Assembly (NCBI RefSeq): GCF_000939975.1
Contig: NZ_LK391969.1
Span: 652,693 to 716,692 of the forward strand
Reading direction: 5' to 3'
Origin: Pseudomonas saudimassiliensis
GTDB taxonomy: Bacteria > Pseudomonadota > Gammaproteobacteria > Pseudomonadales > Pseudomonadaceae
Length of the DNA stretch: 64,000 nucleotides
Shown: positions 16,098 to 24,229 of the stretch, one piece after another
Position numbering within the stretch: position 1 is the stretch's first letter
Layout of the letters: every line of letters starts with the position of its first letter
Notes under the pieces: model-generated
The model's database searches: none
What the model saw: the letters and a program-made list of their open reading frames with translations, nothing else
Told to the model about the DNA's origin: nothing
Position numbers and translations under genes: made by a program

Positions 16098-16944
16098 TGA
16101 CGACCGTGCCTCCATTTATGTGCAGTACCTGCCCACTGACGTAGGACGAGTCGCTGGACGCCAGGTAGACATAGGCGGGTGCCAGCTCCGCTGGTTGACC
16201 GGGCCTGCCCATCGGCGTGCTGCCGCCGAATTCGGAGACCTGTTCCGCTGTAAAGGTCGAGGGTATCAGCGGGGTCCAGATCGGACCCGGCGCAACGCCA
16301 TTGACCCGAATGCCCCGTTCCGCGAGGTTCATGGCCAGCGAGCGGGTAAAGCTGACGATTGCCCCCTTGGTGGAGGAATAGTCGATCAACATCGGGTTGC
16401 CCTTGTAGGCAGTGATGGAGGTCGTGTTGATGATGGAGCCGCCTTCAGGGATGTGCGGCAGAGCGGCCTTGGTCAGCAGGAACATGCCGAAGATATTGGT
16501 GCGGAATGTCTGCTGCCATTGCTCGGCGGTAATATCTTCGAGCTTCTCCTGCGGATGCTGCTCACCCGCGTTGTTGACCAGAATGTCGATCCGCCCCCAT
16601 TTTCCGGTTACCTCCTGCACCACCTTCTGGCAGAAGCCTTCGTCGGCAACGTCCCCCGCGAGGGTAATCACTTCGCCGCCCGCCTTGCGGATTTCCTCTT
16701 CGGTCTTGCGCGCGTCCTCATGGGAGTCGAGGTAGAGCAAGGCGACCTTGGCGCCCTCCCGGGCGAAATGCACCACGACCGCCCGGCCGATACCGCTGTC
16801 TGCGCCGGTGACCACGGCAACTTTGCCCTGCAACTTGCCGCCGGACCGGTATTCCTCGGAAATGAACACCGGCTGCGGATGCATCTGCTCTTCAGAACCC
16901 GGCTGCTCCTGCTGCTGAGGTGGTGGAGTCTGTTTCTCGCTCAT
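16090..16944 (-). CDS. Short-chain dehydrogenase/reductase (YghA/YdaD-like)
   Basis: A classical SDR oxidoreductase of 284 residues. It has TGADSGIGRAV (Rossmann cofactor loop, about 46-56), NNAGEQHP (about 129-136), and the catalytic YSSTKGA (Tyr/Lys, about 193-199). The N-terminus (residues 1-25) is Gln/Pro/Glu-rich and looks disordered, as in stress-induced YghA/GsiB-neighbour SDRs. The substrate cannot be told from sequence. AGGAGG precedes the start. The 3' end overlaps glgE by 8 bp, tying it to the trehalose/glucan operon; the ferritin-like genes lie just upstream. Confidence 0.9.
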   Translation of the reverse strand: MSEKQTPPPQQQEQPGSEEQMHPQPVFISEEYRSGGKLQGKVAVVTGADSGIGRAVVVHFAREGAKVALLYLDSHEDARKTEEEIRKAGGEVITLAGDVADEGFCQKVVQEVTGKWGRIDILVNNAGEQHPQEKLEDITAEQWQQTFRTNIFGMFLLTKAALPHIPEGGSIINTTSITAYKGNPMLIDYSSTKGAIVSFTRSLAMNLAERGIRVNGVAPGPIWTPLIPSTFTAEQVSEFGGSTPMGRPGQPAELAPAYVYLASSDSSYVSGQVLHINGGTVVNG

Positions 16945-16995
16945 GAAGCCCTCCTGTAGAACCAGAGAAAGTGGCGCAGTTACAACCGGGGCTCA

Positions 16996-17715
16996 TCAGG
17001 CCCCGGCGATCCCCAATTCCCGAGCCAGCAGCGAACGGATAGTGTTGAGGTGGCGCTGCTCCTCGGTCAGGGCATGGGTAAAGCTGCTGCCGATATTGGC
17101 GTGGCCACTGTCGTCGGCCAGCTTGATCAGCAATTCCCAGGCGGCGTTGTCCGTCAGCTCGATGGTGAGCATGGCGTTCAGGGCCTGGGCCAGGTTGGTG
17201 CGCGGATCGGTAATGACCTTCAGCGCTCCGGAACCGAGTACCCCGGTCAGGTCGGCACAGGGGGTCTGGGCGGTAGGGTCGGCGCCAAGGGTCTCGATTG
17301 CCTCGATCAGCAGGAACATATGGGCTTCTTCATCGTCCCGGATCTGCTTGAGCGTGGGAATCAGCTCCGAACCGGTTTCGCAGGCGGCGGCCTTGGCGAT
17401 CAGGGCCTCGTACAGGCGTACTCCGGTGCGCTCATAGGCCAGGCGTTCGCCCAGCTTATCGATCAGCACTTCCGGGTTGTTACCCAGCATCTTGTCGAAG
17501 GTGCTTTTCAGCATGCCCTTGACCGAGCCGGGAATCGGCACCGAACCGACATCGCCCTCTTCCCGGTTCATCTGTTCACGGGCTCGGGCCAGATCAGTGG
17601 CGTCCCCCGGCATGTCTGCCGGGCGCTCTCCCACGTATTCGACCATCTTTGCCGTATCGTCGGGCGACATCTGGGCCCCGGTGAAGTTGTGTCCGAGTTT
17701 GGCTGCTTTATTCAT
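16996..17715 (-). CDS. Ferritin-like domain protein (about 239 aa)
   Basis: This protein has a four-helix diiron-type pattern: ERLAYERTGVRLYEAL (helix A), IRDDEEAHMFLLIEAIE (EEAH, helix B), MLTIELTDNAAWELL (helix C) and ALTEEQRHLNTI (helix D). The Glu/His spacing fits a ferritin-like carboxylate-bridged metal site. The first 80 residues are polar and carry no signal peptide. The ATG at 17715 has GAGG eight bases upstream; an ATG two codons earlier (17721) is too close to that site. The gene follows the larger ferritin-like gene by about ten bases and precedes the SDR by 51 bp. Iron or redox protection is an inference from the fold only. Confidence 0.82.
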   Translation of the reverse strand: MNKAAKLGHNFTGAQMSPDDTAKMVEYVGERPADMPGDATDLARAREQMNREEGDVGSVPIPGSVKGMLKSTFDKMLGNNPEVLIDKLGERLAYERTGVRLYEALIAKAAACETGSELIPTLKQIRDDEEAHMFLLIEAIETLGADPTAQTPCADLTGVLGSGALKVITDPRTNLAQALNAMLTIELTDNAAWELLIKLADDSGHANIGSSFTHALTEEQRHLNTIRSLLARELGIAGA

Positions 17716-17725
17716 TGTCATGTCC

Positions 17726-18895
17726 TCACGGGGTTTTGCGGTTCAGTTCAGTACCCGGCATCCAGTTGTAGCCAGCCGAGGCGATATCCGAGGCAACACC
17801 TTCGGAGTTGATATGCCGGCGATATTCCAAGGACAGCGGGCTTTCCTGTTCCTTGGGCACGAAGACGCTGCCGGAGGTGCGCAGATCGGTTTCCTCGGCC
17901 AGTACCTTGCGCACGAAGTCCCGCTGGCTCTTGAACTGGATCATGGTCGGCAGGGTGCCACCCAGGATTTCCGCCGGGTCGCGCCGCTCGATCTGCTTGA
18001 AGACGTCGCAAGCGACATTCAGATGGCCGAGCTCGTAGTCCAGGAAACGCTCCCACAACGCCTTGATCCGCGGGTTCTCTTCCTGTTCCGCACAGCTGGC
18101 GTAGGTGTAAACTTCCATCGCTTCATGTACCAGCCATTTCTCGATGATGCTTTCAGACGGGTCCATCAGCGATTCGTACTGGGTCACGTGCTGCTCTTCC
18201 ACCGAGGCGATTTCCGCGTACAGCATGCGGGCCACCGGATCGGTGAAGGTCGGACCAATATTCATGTAGTAGTCATGGGTCTGGTATTCGGCACCAGTAA
18301 TCAGCGCCGCATGGATCTTGGTGATCAGCGCCGCGTTGTTCTTGTCATAGTTTTCCCGCAGGTCGCTTTCCGGCGCACGGTGGTGCTCGGAGGTCTTGCG
18401 CCCCGGCACCAGGTCGGTATAACCCTGCAGGATATTGTTCGCGTCCTTGCCCTCCAGGCGGTCGAGCATGGCGGAATAGCGATACAGGTGGTCGAAATCC
18501 TCCAGCAGGCCGAACCGGTAGGTCTGCGCCTGGTAGGGATCGGGTTCGTTCTGCGCCACGGCAGCGGTCACCTCGATGGCTACCTGCTCATAGGCAATGG
18601 TGGTTTCCAGTGGCGAATGGTCAGCCGAGAGCAGCCAATTGACGGCGGTCGCCTGATGCTGCTCGACACGACGTATCTGGGCGAGGGGGAGCTGTAGACG
18701 CTTATCGAAACGCGCAAGATGGTGCTTGAGCCGCAGCGCATCCTGCTCCACGCCGTTCATGAGGATGATCCGCACCCGGGTAAACGCATCGTCATCCAAC
18801 TTGCTGATCGGCCGACTGGCCATTTCCTTCCAGGTGAATTGTTGCTTTTCGAGGGGAGTGCCCTGGTTATCTAGAATTCCGGAAAGACCGTGCAT
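17726..18895 (-). CDS. Long ferritin-like protein (389 aa) with several putative metal-binding helices
   Basis: A 389-residue cytoplasmic protein of no named family known to me. It contains repeated helical segments rich in Glu/His: QIRRVEQHQATAVNWLL, IAYEQVAIEVTA, LLEDFDHLYRY, EIASVEEQHVTQYESL and FLDYELGHLNVACDVF. The EEQH and YELGH motifs resemble ferritin-like diiron ligands, and the length suggests two bundles or one bundle with long insertions. AAGGAGG lies seven bases before the ATG. It is the first gene of the likely operon with the small ferritin-like gene, SDR and glgE-treS-glgB. Upstream is the terminator of the KGG gene, so it needs its own promoter between 18896 and 18985. Confidence 0.8.
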   Translation of the reverse strand: MHGLSGILDNQGTPLEKQQFTWKEMASRPISKLDDDAFTRVRIILMNGVEQDALRLKHHLARFDKRLQLPLAQIRRVEQHQATAVNWLLSADHSPLETTIAYEQVAIEVTAAVAQNEPDPYQAQTYRFGLLEDFDHLYRYSAMLDRLEGKDANNILQGYTDLVPGRKTSEHHRAPESDLRENYDKNNAALITKIHAALITGAEYQTHDYYMNIGPTFTDPVARMLYAEIASVEEQHVTQYESLMDPSESIIEKWLVHEAMEVYTYASCAEQEENPRIKALWERFLDYELGHLNVACDVFKQIERRDPAEILGGTLPTMIQFKSQRDFVRKVLAEETDLRTSGSVFVPKEQESPLSLEYRRHINSEGVASDIASAGYNWMPGTELNRKTP

Positions 18896-18985
18896 GGTGC
18901 CTCCTTCGAGGGCGTGTTGTTAGTAAAGAAAAAGCTCTGGATAAAAACTGCAAACATGGAGAACTTATCGAGAGATTCTCGGGTT

Positions 18986-19017
18986 GAAAAAGCGGCGGGG
19001 GATTACTCCCCCACCGC
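18986..19017 (-). terminator. Rho-independent terminator of the KGG-repeat gene
   Basis: On the minus strand an 11-bp stem (GCGGTGGGGGA / TCCCCCGCCGC, one G-T pair, loop GTAA) is followed by five T. It lies 8 bp after the KGG gene stop and separates that gene from the ferritin-like operon. Confidence 0.88.
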
Positions 19018-19024
19018 AGTAGAC

Positions 19025-19189
19025 TTAGTTCCGGCGGCTCTTCTCACCGCCCTTCTGGCCGGCTTCCGATGCACGCTGCGGGTCATTCTTGAAGTTACCG
19101 CCGCTGTTCTGTCCGCCCTTCTTGCCCGCTTCCGATGCACGCTTGGGATCTTCAGCGAAGTTGCCTTTACCACCACGATGTTCAGCCAT
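19025..19189 (-). CDS. KGG-repeat stress protein (54 aa, YciG/GsiB/con-10-like)
   Basis: This tiny gene encodes a hydrophilic 54-residue protein starting MAEHRGGKGNFAEDPKRASE. It has two copies of an about 18-residue unit: GNF-x-x-DP-x-RASEAG-x-KGG, at residues about 9-26 and 31-48. The KGG motif is that of stress-induced, probably disordered proteins (E. coli YciG, Bacillus GsiB, fungal con-10). Such proteins are linked to desiccation, heat or stationary phase. It is a stand-alone unit with its own strong terminator and lies near a YciF-like gene, as in the E. coli yciGFE operon. Only the start context is less certain. Confidence 0.9.
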   Translation of the reverse strand: MAEHRGGKGNFAEDPKRASEAGKKGGQNSGGNFKNDPQRASEAGQKGGEKSRRN

Positions 19190-19287
19190 TTCTCTACTCC
19201 CGTTTCGTTACTTGGGTTTAGCTAGCAGTCCCATCACGGAACTCACTATTAATAGGCAAAGTGTTACATCACTCGTTCAGATCTTTT

Positions 19288-19324
19288 TTATATCCAATAA
19301 TCATCATGTTCATTTTGGATATAA
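19288..19324. repeat. 10-bp perfect inverted repeat (TTATATCCAA / TTGGATATAA)
   Basis: Two perfect 10-bp arms (19288-19297 and 19315-19324) are separated by 17 bp in an AT-rich spacer just after the yciF-like stop and about 100 bp upstream of the KGG gene. No T-run follows on either strand in the right place for a classical terminator, so it could be an operator or an mRNA 3' stem. The function is not known. Confidence 0.55.
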
Positions 19325-19327
19325 CTG

Positions 19328-19843
19328 CTACCGTTTCGCTTCAGTATCGGGATTGGCCGCACGTGCCAGGAAGGCTTGGGTAACTTCGGGAAGATGCTGT
19401 AACAGCCATTCGGCCATGGCGACTTCCTCCTGCAGATTCTGCTCACAGATCTGTTGCGTCTGCATGTCGCCCGCCGCCTTGGCAGCCGCGATCAGGATGG
19501 TATAGGACGCGATTTCCATGTGCTCGAATACGTATCCGCTCATGGCACCCTTCACCACTTCGTCACTGACCATCATGCCAGTAGCACCCTGGGCCATCGC
19601 CATCAGCTTGCCGCCGATGTCCTTGATCGTGGAGGGGCTGCCGTTGAGCCGTTTGATACAGGTTTCCAGACGTTCCTGCTGACCGCGTGTTTCCTGAATA
19701 TGCTGGTCGATCCGCGCCTTGAGCACCGGATAGTGTTCAAGCCGGGCGGACTGGGACGACAGCATCGTTTCCGCTTGTTGCTCCATCGCATGGGCGTCGC
19801 GCAGCCAGTCCAGCAGGTGTTCTTGGGGTTGTTGGGTACTCAT
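19328..19843 (-). CDS. yciF: Ferritin-like DUF892 (YciF/YciE-type) protein
   Basis: This 171-residue protein belongs to the YciE/YciF (DUF892) ferritin-like family of stress proteins. It starts MSTQQPQEHLLDWLRDAHAM, and the characteristic pattern is present: LLDWLRDAHAMEQQAETML, RIDQHIQETRGQQERLE, YVFEHMEIASYTILIAAA and NLQEEVAMAEWLLQHL. These helices carry the conserved Glu/His ligands. The start at 19843 is chosen because GGAGG precedes it, although the frame is open further upstream. It lies next to the KGG gene, the same neighbour relationship as yciG-yciF in enterobacteria. The exact biochemical role of the family is unsettled. Confidence 0.9.
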   Translation of the reverse strand: MSTQQPQEHLLDWLRDAHAMEQQAETMLSSQSARLEHYPVLKARIDQHIQETRGQQERLETCIKRLNGSPSTIKDIGGKLMAMAQGATGMMVSDEVVKGAMSGYVFEHMEIASYTILIAAAKAAGDMQTQQICEQNLQEEVAMAEWLLQHLPEVTQAFLARAANPDTEAKR

Positions 19844-20162
19844 GGGTTTTCCTCCGTTGCGGTTAAACTTGGGCCGCATTGGTTGTGACAAATGAACCTG
19901 CATAAAGTTGGAGGAAGTATCCCGATGTAACATTTTGCGGCTTGGGGACAGTACGACACATAAATGAAACATGGCGTTTTCTGTGTAGCGCAATATCAGA
20001 TTGCTGGCCAGACGATATTCCATAACGAATCGGTAACCTCGGCTATCCAACTTCGCGGAAGCCAATATCGGCTCTCCTTCCATCGGATTAATCACCCGCC
20101 GATTTGCAATCTCGGTCGCCTCGTCTAAGTTGAATCCACTACCAACCAATCTGGAGGACACA
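19844..20162. other. Divergent intergenic region (319 bp) between yciF-like and a small gene
   Basis: No gene seen. It should contain divergent promoters. The only candidate I can point to is the ECF-like pattern at 19884-19910, listed separately. Confidence 0.4.
19884..19910 (-). promoter_or_regulatory. Possible ECF (AlgU/RpoE-like) promoter of the yciF-like gene
   Basis: On the minus strand CAACTT is followed after 16 bp by TCACA, close to the AlgU pattern GAACTT-N16/17-TCnnA. It would start transcription about 35 bp before the ATG at 19843. It was found by eye and the match is partial. Confidence 0.3.
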
Positions 20163-20498
20163 ATGCTTACCGATATGAGCGTATGGCGTGCAGCGCTACC
20201 GGACTGCAATATCTCCACGCAGAAGAGACCTGACGGCAGCGCTGTGTTGATAGTGAAATCGGCAGATGGCAAAGAGCTCAGACGTGTACTGCCCAGCGAC
20301 TCCAAGGGCGCCCATCAACTTCTGCGCCGGGTGCAACTGGATCTCATGCTGGCCAAGGGGCAATCGCCCACCCGGGAAGTGATCGGCACCATCGATGTTT
20401 CCAATCTACCTACCTACAACAATGGCCGGCTGCACAAGACCCGCGCAGCCAGCCTCTGGGAAAGACGCCGCCTGGCGCTGAAGAGCTCAGCGCACTGA
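20163..20498 (+). CDS. Small hypothetical protein (111 aa)
   Basis: I do not recognise this gene. The protein starts MLTDMSVWRAALPDC. It has a short beta-rich stretch (GSAVLIVKSADGKELRRVLP), a basic amphipathic helix (SDSKGAHQLLRRVQLDLML) and a basic C-terminus. No signal peptide, membrane segment or catalytic motif is visible. The ATG at 20163 has GGAGGA seven bases upstream, so I reject an earlier in-frame ATG at 20130. It ends just before a bidirectional terminator shared with ligD. Its position in the stress island suggests, but does not show, a stress-related role. Confidence 0.7.
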   Translation: MLTDMSVWRAALPDCNISTQKRPDGSAVLIVKSADGKELRRVLPSDSKGAHQLLRRVQLDLMLAKGQSPTREVIGTIDVSNLPTYNNGRLHKTRAASLWERRRLALKSSAH

Positions 20499-20528
20499 GG
20501 CCCGGCTGACACAGCCAAGGACAGCCCC

Positions 20529-20559
20529 AAAAAAGCCCCCTGAAGATCAGGGGGCTTTT
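20529..20559. terminator. Bidirectional terminator shared by the small gene and ligD
   Basis: A 13-bp perfect stem (arms 20531-20543 and 20547-20559, loop AGA) is flanked by A-runs on the left and T-runs on the right, so it can stop both strands. The ligD stop codon (20547-20549) and its last codons lie inside the hairpin. Confidence 0.88.
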
Positions 20560-23135
20560 GCGTTCAGCTGCTGCCAATGGTCCTGCTTGATGCGCTGCCG
20601 ATTGTGGTAATCGGCCCAGGGATCGCCCGACAGCCCGGCCAGCCGCTGTTGCAGATTACCGATATGCCACTGGGCGGCGCTGCGCAGCTCCGGGAGTTCG
20701 TCCCGGCTGATGGGCACGGATACCGGCAGACCAGGCCGCGCCCTGACCGAATAAGCAGCGACCGTACTGGCGCCGAACTGGTTGCGCAGGTAATCAATGA
20801 AAATCTTGCCGACCCGATTGTTCGGCCCCATCTTGGCCGTGAAGCGGTCTGGCAGTTGGCTGGCCATGAAGCTTGAGATCGCGCGGCTAAAGGCCTTCGC
20901 TGATTCCCAGTCGAGGTGCCGCGCCACCGGGATGATGATGTGCATGCCCTTGCCGCCACTGGTTTTCAACCAGCTTTCCAGCCCCAGCTCGTCCAGCACC
21001 GCAAGCACCAGCTGGGTGGCGTCGAGCATGCTCTTCCAGGGCAGGTCCGGATCCGGGTCGAGGTCGAGGGTGATCCGGTCGGCGCGGTCGATCCGGCTGC
21101 TGCCTGCCCCCCAGGTATGAAATTCGATAGTGCCCATCTGCACCGCACCGATCAGCGCGCGCACGTTGTTCACTTCCATGTAGCTGCCATGCTCGGGATC
21201 CAGCGCCGGGTCCAGATGGCGGATATTGGGAATGGCCAGGCGCTCGGCGTGCTTCTGGAAAAATTGCTCGCCACCCACCCCTTCCGGCGCGCGTAGCAGG
21301 GACACCGGACGCCCGGCCAGGTGGGGCATCATCCAGTCGCAGATACTTTCGTAGAACTCCGCCAGATCACCCTTGGTGGCGCCGCTCTGCTCATCGATCT
21401 GCCGCTGGGCGTTGCTGATCTTGACGCCGGCAACCTTGCCGGACACTCGTTTGCGACCCATGACTTTCTCCACCTCTTCGGGCGCTGCAGGCTGTTCGCG
21501 GACGATCTCCTCAACGGGCTTGTCGCTGCGCAGGGCGACAAAGACCGGTTGGCGAATCACGCCGGCGCCCGTCCATTCGGCAAACTCCACTTCGCCGACC
21601 AGTTGCGGCTTGACCCAGGTCGCGGTGCGGGCATCCGGCACCTTGCCGGCGACCGGTTGCTCCTTCTGCTGCAAGGCCTGCAGCTGTTGATGGATGGCGG
21701 TGATGCGGGCCTGGTTGAAGCCGGTACCGACCCGCCCGGCATAACGCAGCTCCTTGCCCGCTTCGTCATGTACCCCGAGCAGGAGGGAGCCAAACCCGCT
21801 GCGGCTGCCCTTGGGCGCGGTAAAGCCGATGATCACGAATTCCTGGCGCTGCTTGCATTTGAGTTTGATCCAGTCGGCGCTGCGGCGGGACACATAGGGG
21901 CTGCCGGCCCGCTTGCCGATGATGCCTTCCAGGGACATGGCACAGGCGCTGCGGAAGATGGATACATAATCCGCATCAAAGGTCTCGGAGAAACGCAGCA
22001 GCTCGCCCTGATGCTCTGCCAACACTTCCTGGAGGGCCCCGCGGCGGCCTTCCACGGCCTGTTGGCGCAAATCCTCGCCCTGCAAAAAGGGCGCATCGAA
22101 CAGAAAGAGCAGCATCTGCCGGGTGCTCTTGGTATCAAAGGCATTCTGCAACGCCTGGAAGTCCGGCAGGCCGTCCTCGTTGAGCACCACCAGCTCACCG
22201 TCCAGCCAGCTGCTGGTCAGTTTGAGCTGGCCCAATTCCCGGACCTGTTCCGGCAGTTTCGCGCTCCAGTCGTGGCCGTTGCGGGTGAAGATGGTGACCT
22301 TGCCCTTGGCGTCGAAACGCACCATGACCCGATAGCCGTCATATTTGACTTCATAGAGCCAATCCCCTGCCGGCGGCTGGCTGGCGAGGGTGGCCAATTG
22401 CGGGGACAGGGTCTGGGGGAAGGCGCTCTTGCTGGCACTCTTGCTGGCACTTTTACCCGTGCCCTTGCCGCCCTTGGCCGCGGCAGGCCGCGGGTCCGTT
22501 TTGGTTTTACTCGGGGGCTTCGCCCTGGCGGTGCCGGCGGCCGGCTGCGTGCGCCCGGTCTTCTCATCGATGACCGCGCCCGATATGACGCTTTCGGGGC
22601 GCTCGCGGACCACGTCGTACTCGTCGGCGGGCCGCGCCGCCTGGTCCCGCTCCTTGATGAGCAACCACTGCTCCTTGTCGCTGTTACCAGGCAGCCGGGT
22701 GCGCACCAGGGTCCAGTCCCCGGACAGCTTCTCGCCGATCAGGGTGAACTTCAGCTTGCCCTCCTGATAGGCCTTGCTCGGGTCGCCGTGGGGCTGCCAG
22801 ATGCCGTGATCCCAGACGATGACATCGCCCCCACCGTACTGGCCCTTGGGGATACTGCCTTCAAAGCTGCCATAACTGATGGGGTGATCTTCCACGTGCA
22901 CGGCCAACCGCTTGTCCTTGGGGTCGAGGCTTGGTCCCTTGGGGACCGCCCAGCTCACCAGGGTGCCATCCAGCTCCAGCCGAAAATCGTAGTGCAGCCG
23001 CCGGGCGGCGTGTTTCTGGATGACAAAGCTCAAGGACCCCGCCGCTGCCCGCTTGCGCCGTGCGGTCTCGCCCGGCGGCTCACGGGTCTTTTCGAAGTCC
23101 CGTTTGCGGTTGTATTCGGTCAGCGGTCTGGCCAT
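20547..23135 (-). CDS. ligD: Multifunctional DNA ligase D (PE-ligase-polymerase)
   Basis: LigD repairs double-strand breaks by non-homologous end joining with Ku. The 862-residue protein has the Pseudomonas domain order. First is a 3'-phosphoesterase (about 30-185) with HYDFRLELDG, VEDHPISYGSFEG and IPKGQYGGGDV. Next, after a Lys/Ser/Ala-rich linker, comes the ligase (about 245-545) with YEVKYDGYR, whose Lys264 is the adenylation site. Last is an archaeo-eukaryotic-primase-type polymerase (about 580-862) with LDLDPDPDLPW and GGKGMHIIIPV. The ATG at 23135 has GGAGG seven bases upstream; a TTG two codons earlier is unlikely. Ku lies immediately upstream on the same strand. Confidence 0.96.
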   Translation of the reverse strand: MARPLTEYNRKRDFEKTREPPGETARRKRAAAGSLSFVIQKHAARRLHYDFRLELDGTLVSWAVPKGPSLDPKDKRLAVHVEDHPISYGSFEGSIPKGQYGGGDVIVWDHGIWQPHGDPSKAYQEGKLKFTLIGEKLSGDWTLVRTRLPGNSDKEQWLLIKERDQAARPADEYDVVRERPESVISGAVIDEKTGRTQPAAGTARAKPPSKTKTDPRPAAAKGGKGTGKSASKSASKSAFPQTLSPQLATLASQPPAGDWLYEVKYDGYRVMVRFDAKGKVTIFTRNGHDWSAKLPEQVRELGQLKLTSSWLDGELVVLNEDGLPDFQALQNAFDTKSTRQMLLFLFDAPFLQGEDLRQQAVEGRRGALQEVLAEHQGELLRFSETFDADYVSIFRSACAMSLEGIIGKRAGSPYVSRRSADWIKLKCKQRQEFVIIGFTAPKGSRSGFGSLLLGVHDEAGKELRYAGRVGTGFNQARITAIHQQLQALQQKEQPVAGKVPDARTATWVKPQLVGEVEFAEWTGAGVIRQPVFVALRSDKPVEEIVREQPAAPEEVEKVMGRKRVSGKVAGVKISNAQRQIDEQSGATKGDLAEFYESICDWMMPHLAGRPVSLLRAPEGVGGEQFFQKHAERLAIPNIRHLDPALDPEHGSYMEVNNVRALIGAVQMGTIEFHTWGAGSSRIDRADRITLDLDPDPDLPWKSMLDATQLVLAVLDELGLESWLKTSGGKGMHIIIPVARHLDWESAKAFSRAISSFMASQLPDRFTAKMGPNNRVGKIFIDYLRNQFGASTVAAYSVRARPGLPVSVPISRDELPELRSAAQWHIGNLQQRLAGLSGDPWADYHNRQRIKQDHWQQLNAKAP

Positions 23136-23166
23136 GGGCAATCCTCCGTCGATGATTCAAGGGCGA

Positions 23167-24042
23167 TCAACCGGACTTCTTCTTGCGGGACGAACCGGAA
23201 CTCGAGGCCTTGGACTCGCTGGCCTTGGCAGTCTTGCCACCCTTGCTGCCCTTGCCTCCGCCCAGGCTGCGTTTGAGCAGTTCGGTCAGGTCCACCACAT
23301 CGGCGCTCTGGCGTTCTTCGTCCTGCCCGCCGGTCTCTACCGCCTGGATCTCGCCGGCGTTGGCCTTCTGCTCGACCAGCGCCATGATGTCTTCCTCGAA
23401 GGTATTGTGGTACTCGTCCGGCTCCCATTCGCCGGCCATGTCCTCCACCAGGCGCTTGGCCATATCCAGCTCCTTGGCGGTGGGTTTGGCCTCGGTCACA
23501 CTGCTTTTCAGATCCAGATAGGCAATGCTGCGCACCTCCGAGGGCCAGCGCAGCATGATCAGCGCCAGGGCCGAGTCGAGCGGCATCAGCGCTGCCAGGC
23601 TCTGCTTGGTCCGCACGACCACATGGGCCAGGGCGACCTTGCCGGTGCTGATCAGCGTTTCCCGCAGCAAGGCGTATACCTTCTCCCCGCGCTTGTCGGG
23701 TGCCAGGAAATAGGGCTTGGAAATATGCAGCAGCGGAATATCCGCGCTGTCGATAAAGGAAAAGATGTCGATCGTCTGGGTGGCTTCCGGCAGCGCCGCC
23801 TTGATCTCGTCGTCACTGATGACCACGTAGCTGCCCTTCTCGAATTGCACCCCCTTGACGATATGCTCGCTGGCCACTTCCTTGCCGGTGACCTTGTTGA
23901 CCCGCTTGTACCCCACCGGGTCCATGGTGCGCTCGTCCAGCCAGTCGAAATCGACGCCGCTGGCGCTGGTGGCGGAGACCAGCGACACCGGAATATGTAC
24001 CAGACCAAAACTGATTGCGCCCTTCCAGATTGCCCGTGCCAT
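23167..24042 (-). CDS. ku: Ku DNA end-binding protein
   Basis: Bacterial Ku is a homodimeric ring that binds DNA ends and recruits LigD. The 291-residue product starts MARAIWKGAISFGLVHIPV, the classic Ku opening, and has the Ku core to about residue 250, including YKRVNKVTGKEV near 47. The C-terminal tail (about 255-291) is Gly/Lys/Ser-rich and basic, the extended tail typical of Ku proteins that thread onto DNA. It lies 31 bp upstream of ligD, so the two form a minimal NHEJ operon. Confidence 0.96.
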   Translation of the reverse strand: MARAIWKGAISFGLVHIPVSLVSATSASGVDFDWLDERTMDPVGYKRVNKVTGKEVASEHIVKGVQFEKGSYVVISDDEIKAALPEATQTIDIFSFIDSADIPLLHISKPYFLAPDKRGEKVYALLRETLISTGKVALAHVVVRTKQSLAALMPLDSALALIMLRWPSEVRSIAYLDLKSSVTEAKPTAKELDMAKRLVEDMAGEWEPDEYHNTFEEDIMALVEQKANAGEIQAVETGGQDEERQSADVVDLTELLKRSLGGGKGSKGGKTAKASESKASSSGSSRKKKSG

Positions 24043-24070
24043 GACTCACTGCTCCCGACGACTGTTAACG

Positions 24071-24098
24071 GATGACCCGACGGCTGCGGCAAAAGTTC
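24071..24098 (-). promoter_or_regulatory. Possible ECF (AlgU/RpoE-like) promoter of ku-ligD
   Basis: On the minus strand a perfect GAACTT is followed after 17 bp by TCATC, near the AlgU consensus GAACTT-N16/17-TCTGA. It would give a leader of about 20 bases before the ku ATG at 24042. The -10 half is only a partial match. Confidence 0.33.
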
Positions 24099-24229
24099 AG
24101 GTCCCGGCGCGCCAGGCGCGACCACTGGAGCGGGAGCGAAAAAACAATGAACCACCCCCCGCCCATCAAGGGTCTGTACCTGTATAGGCGGCGGCGATAG
24201 CCGCGCCGGAGGCAACGGGAGGACGATTC

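Noticed and set aside
18961-18989. GAACTT-containing ECF-like promoter pattern on the plus strand
   Set aside because: The -10 half is a poor match (TTGAA after 17 bp) and no plus-strand gene follows.
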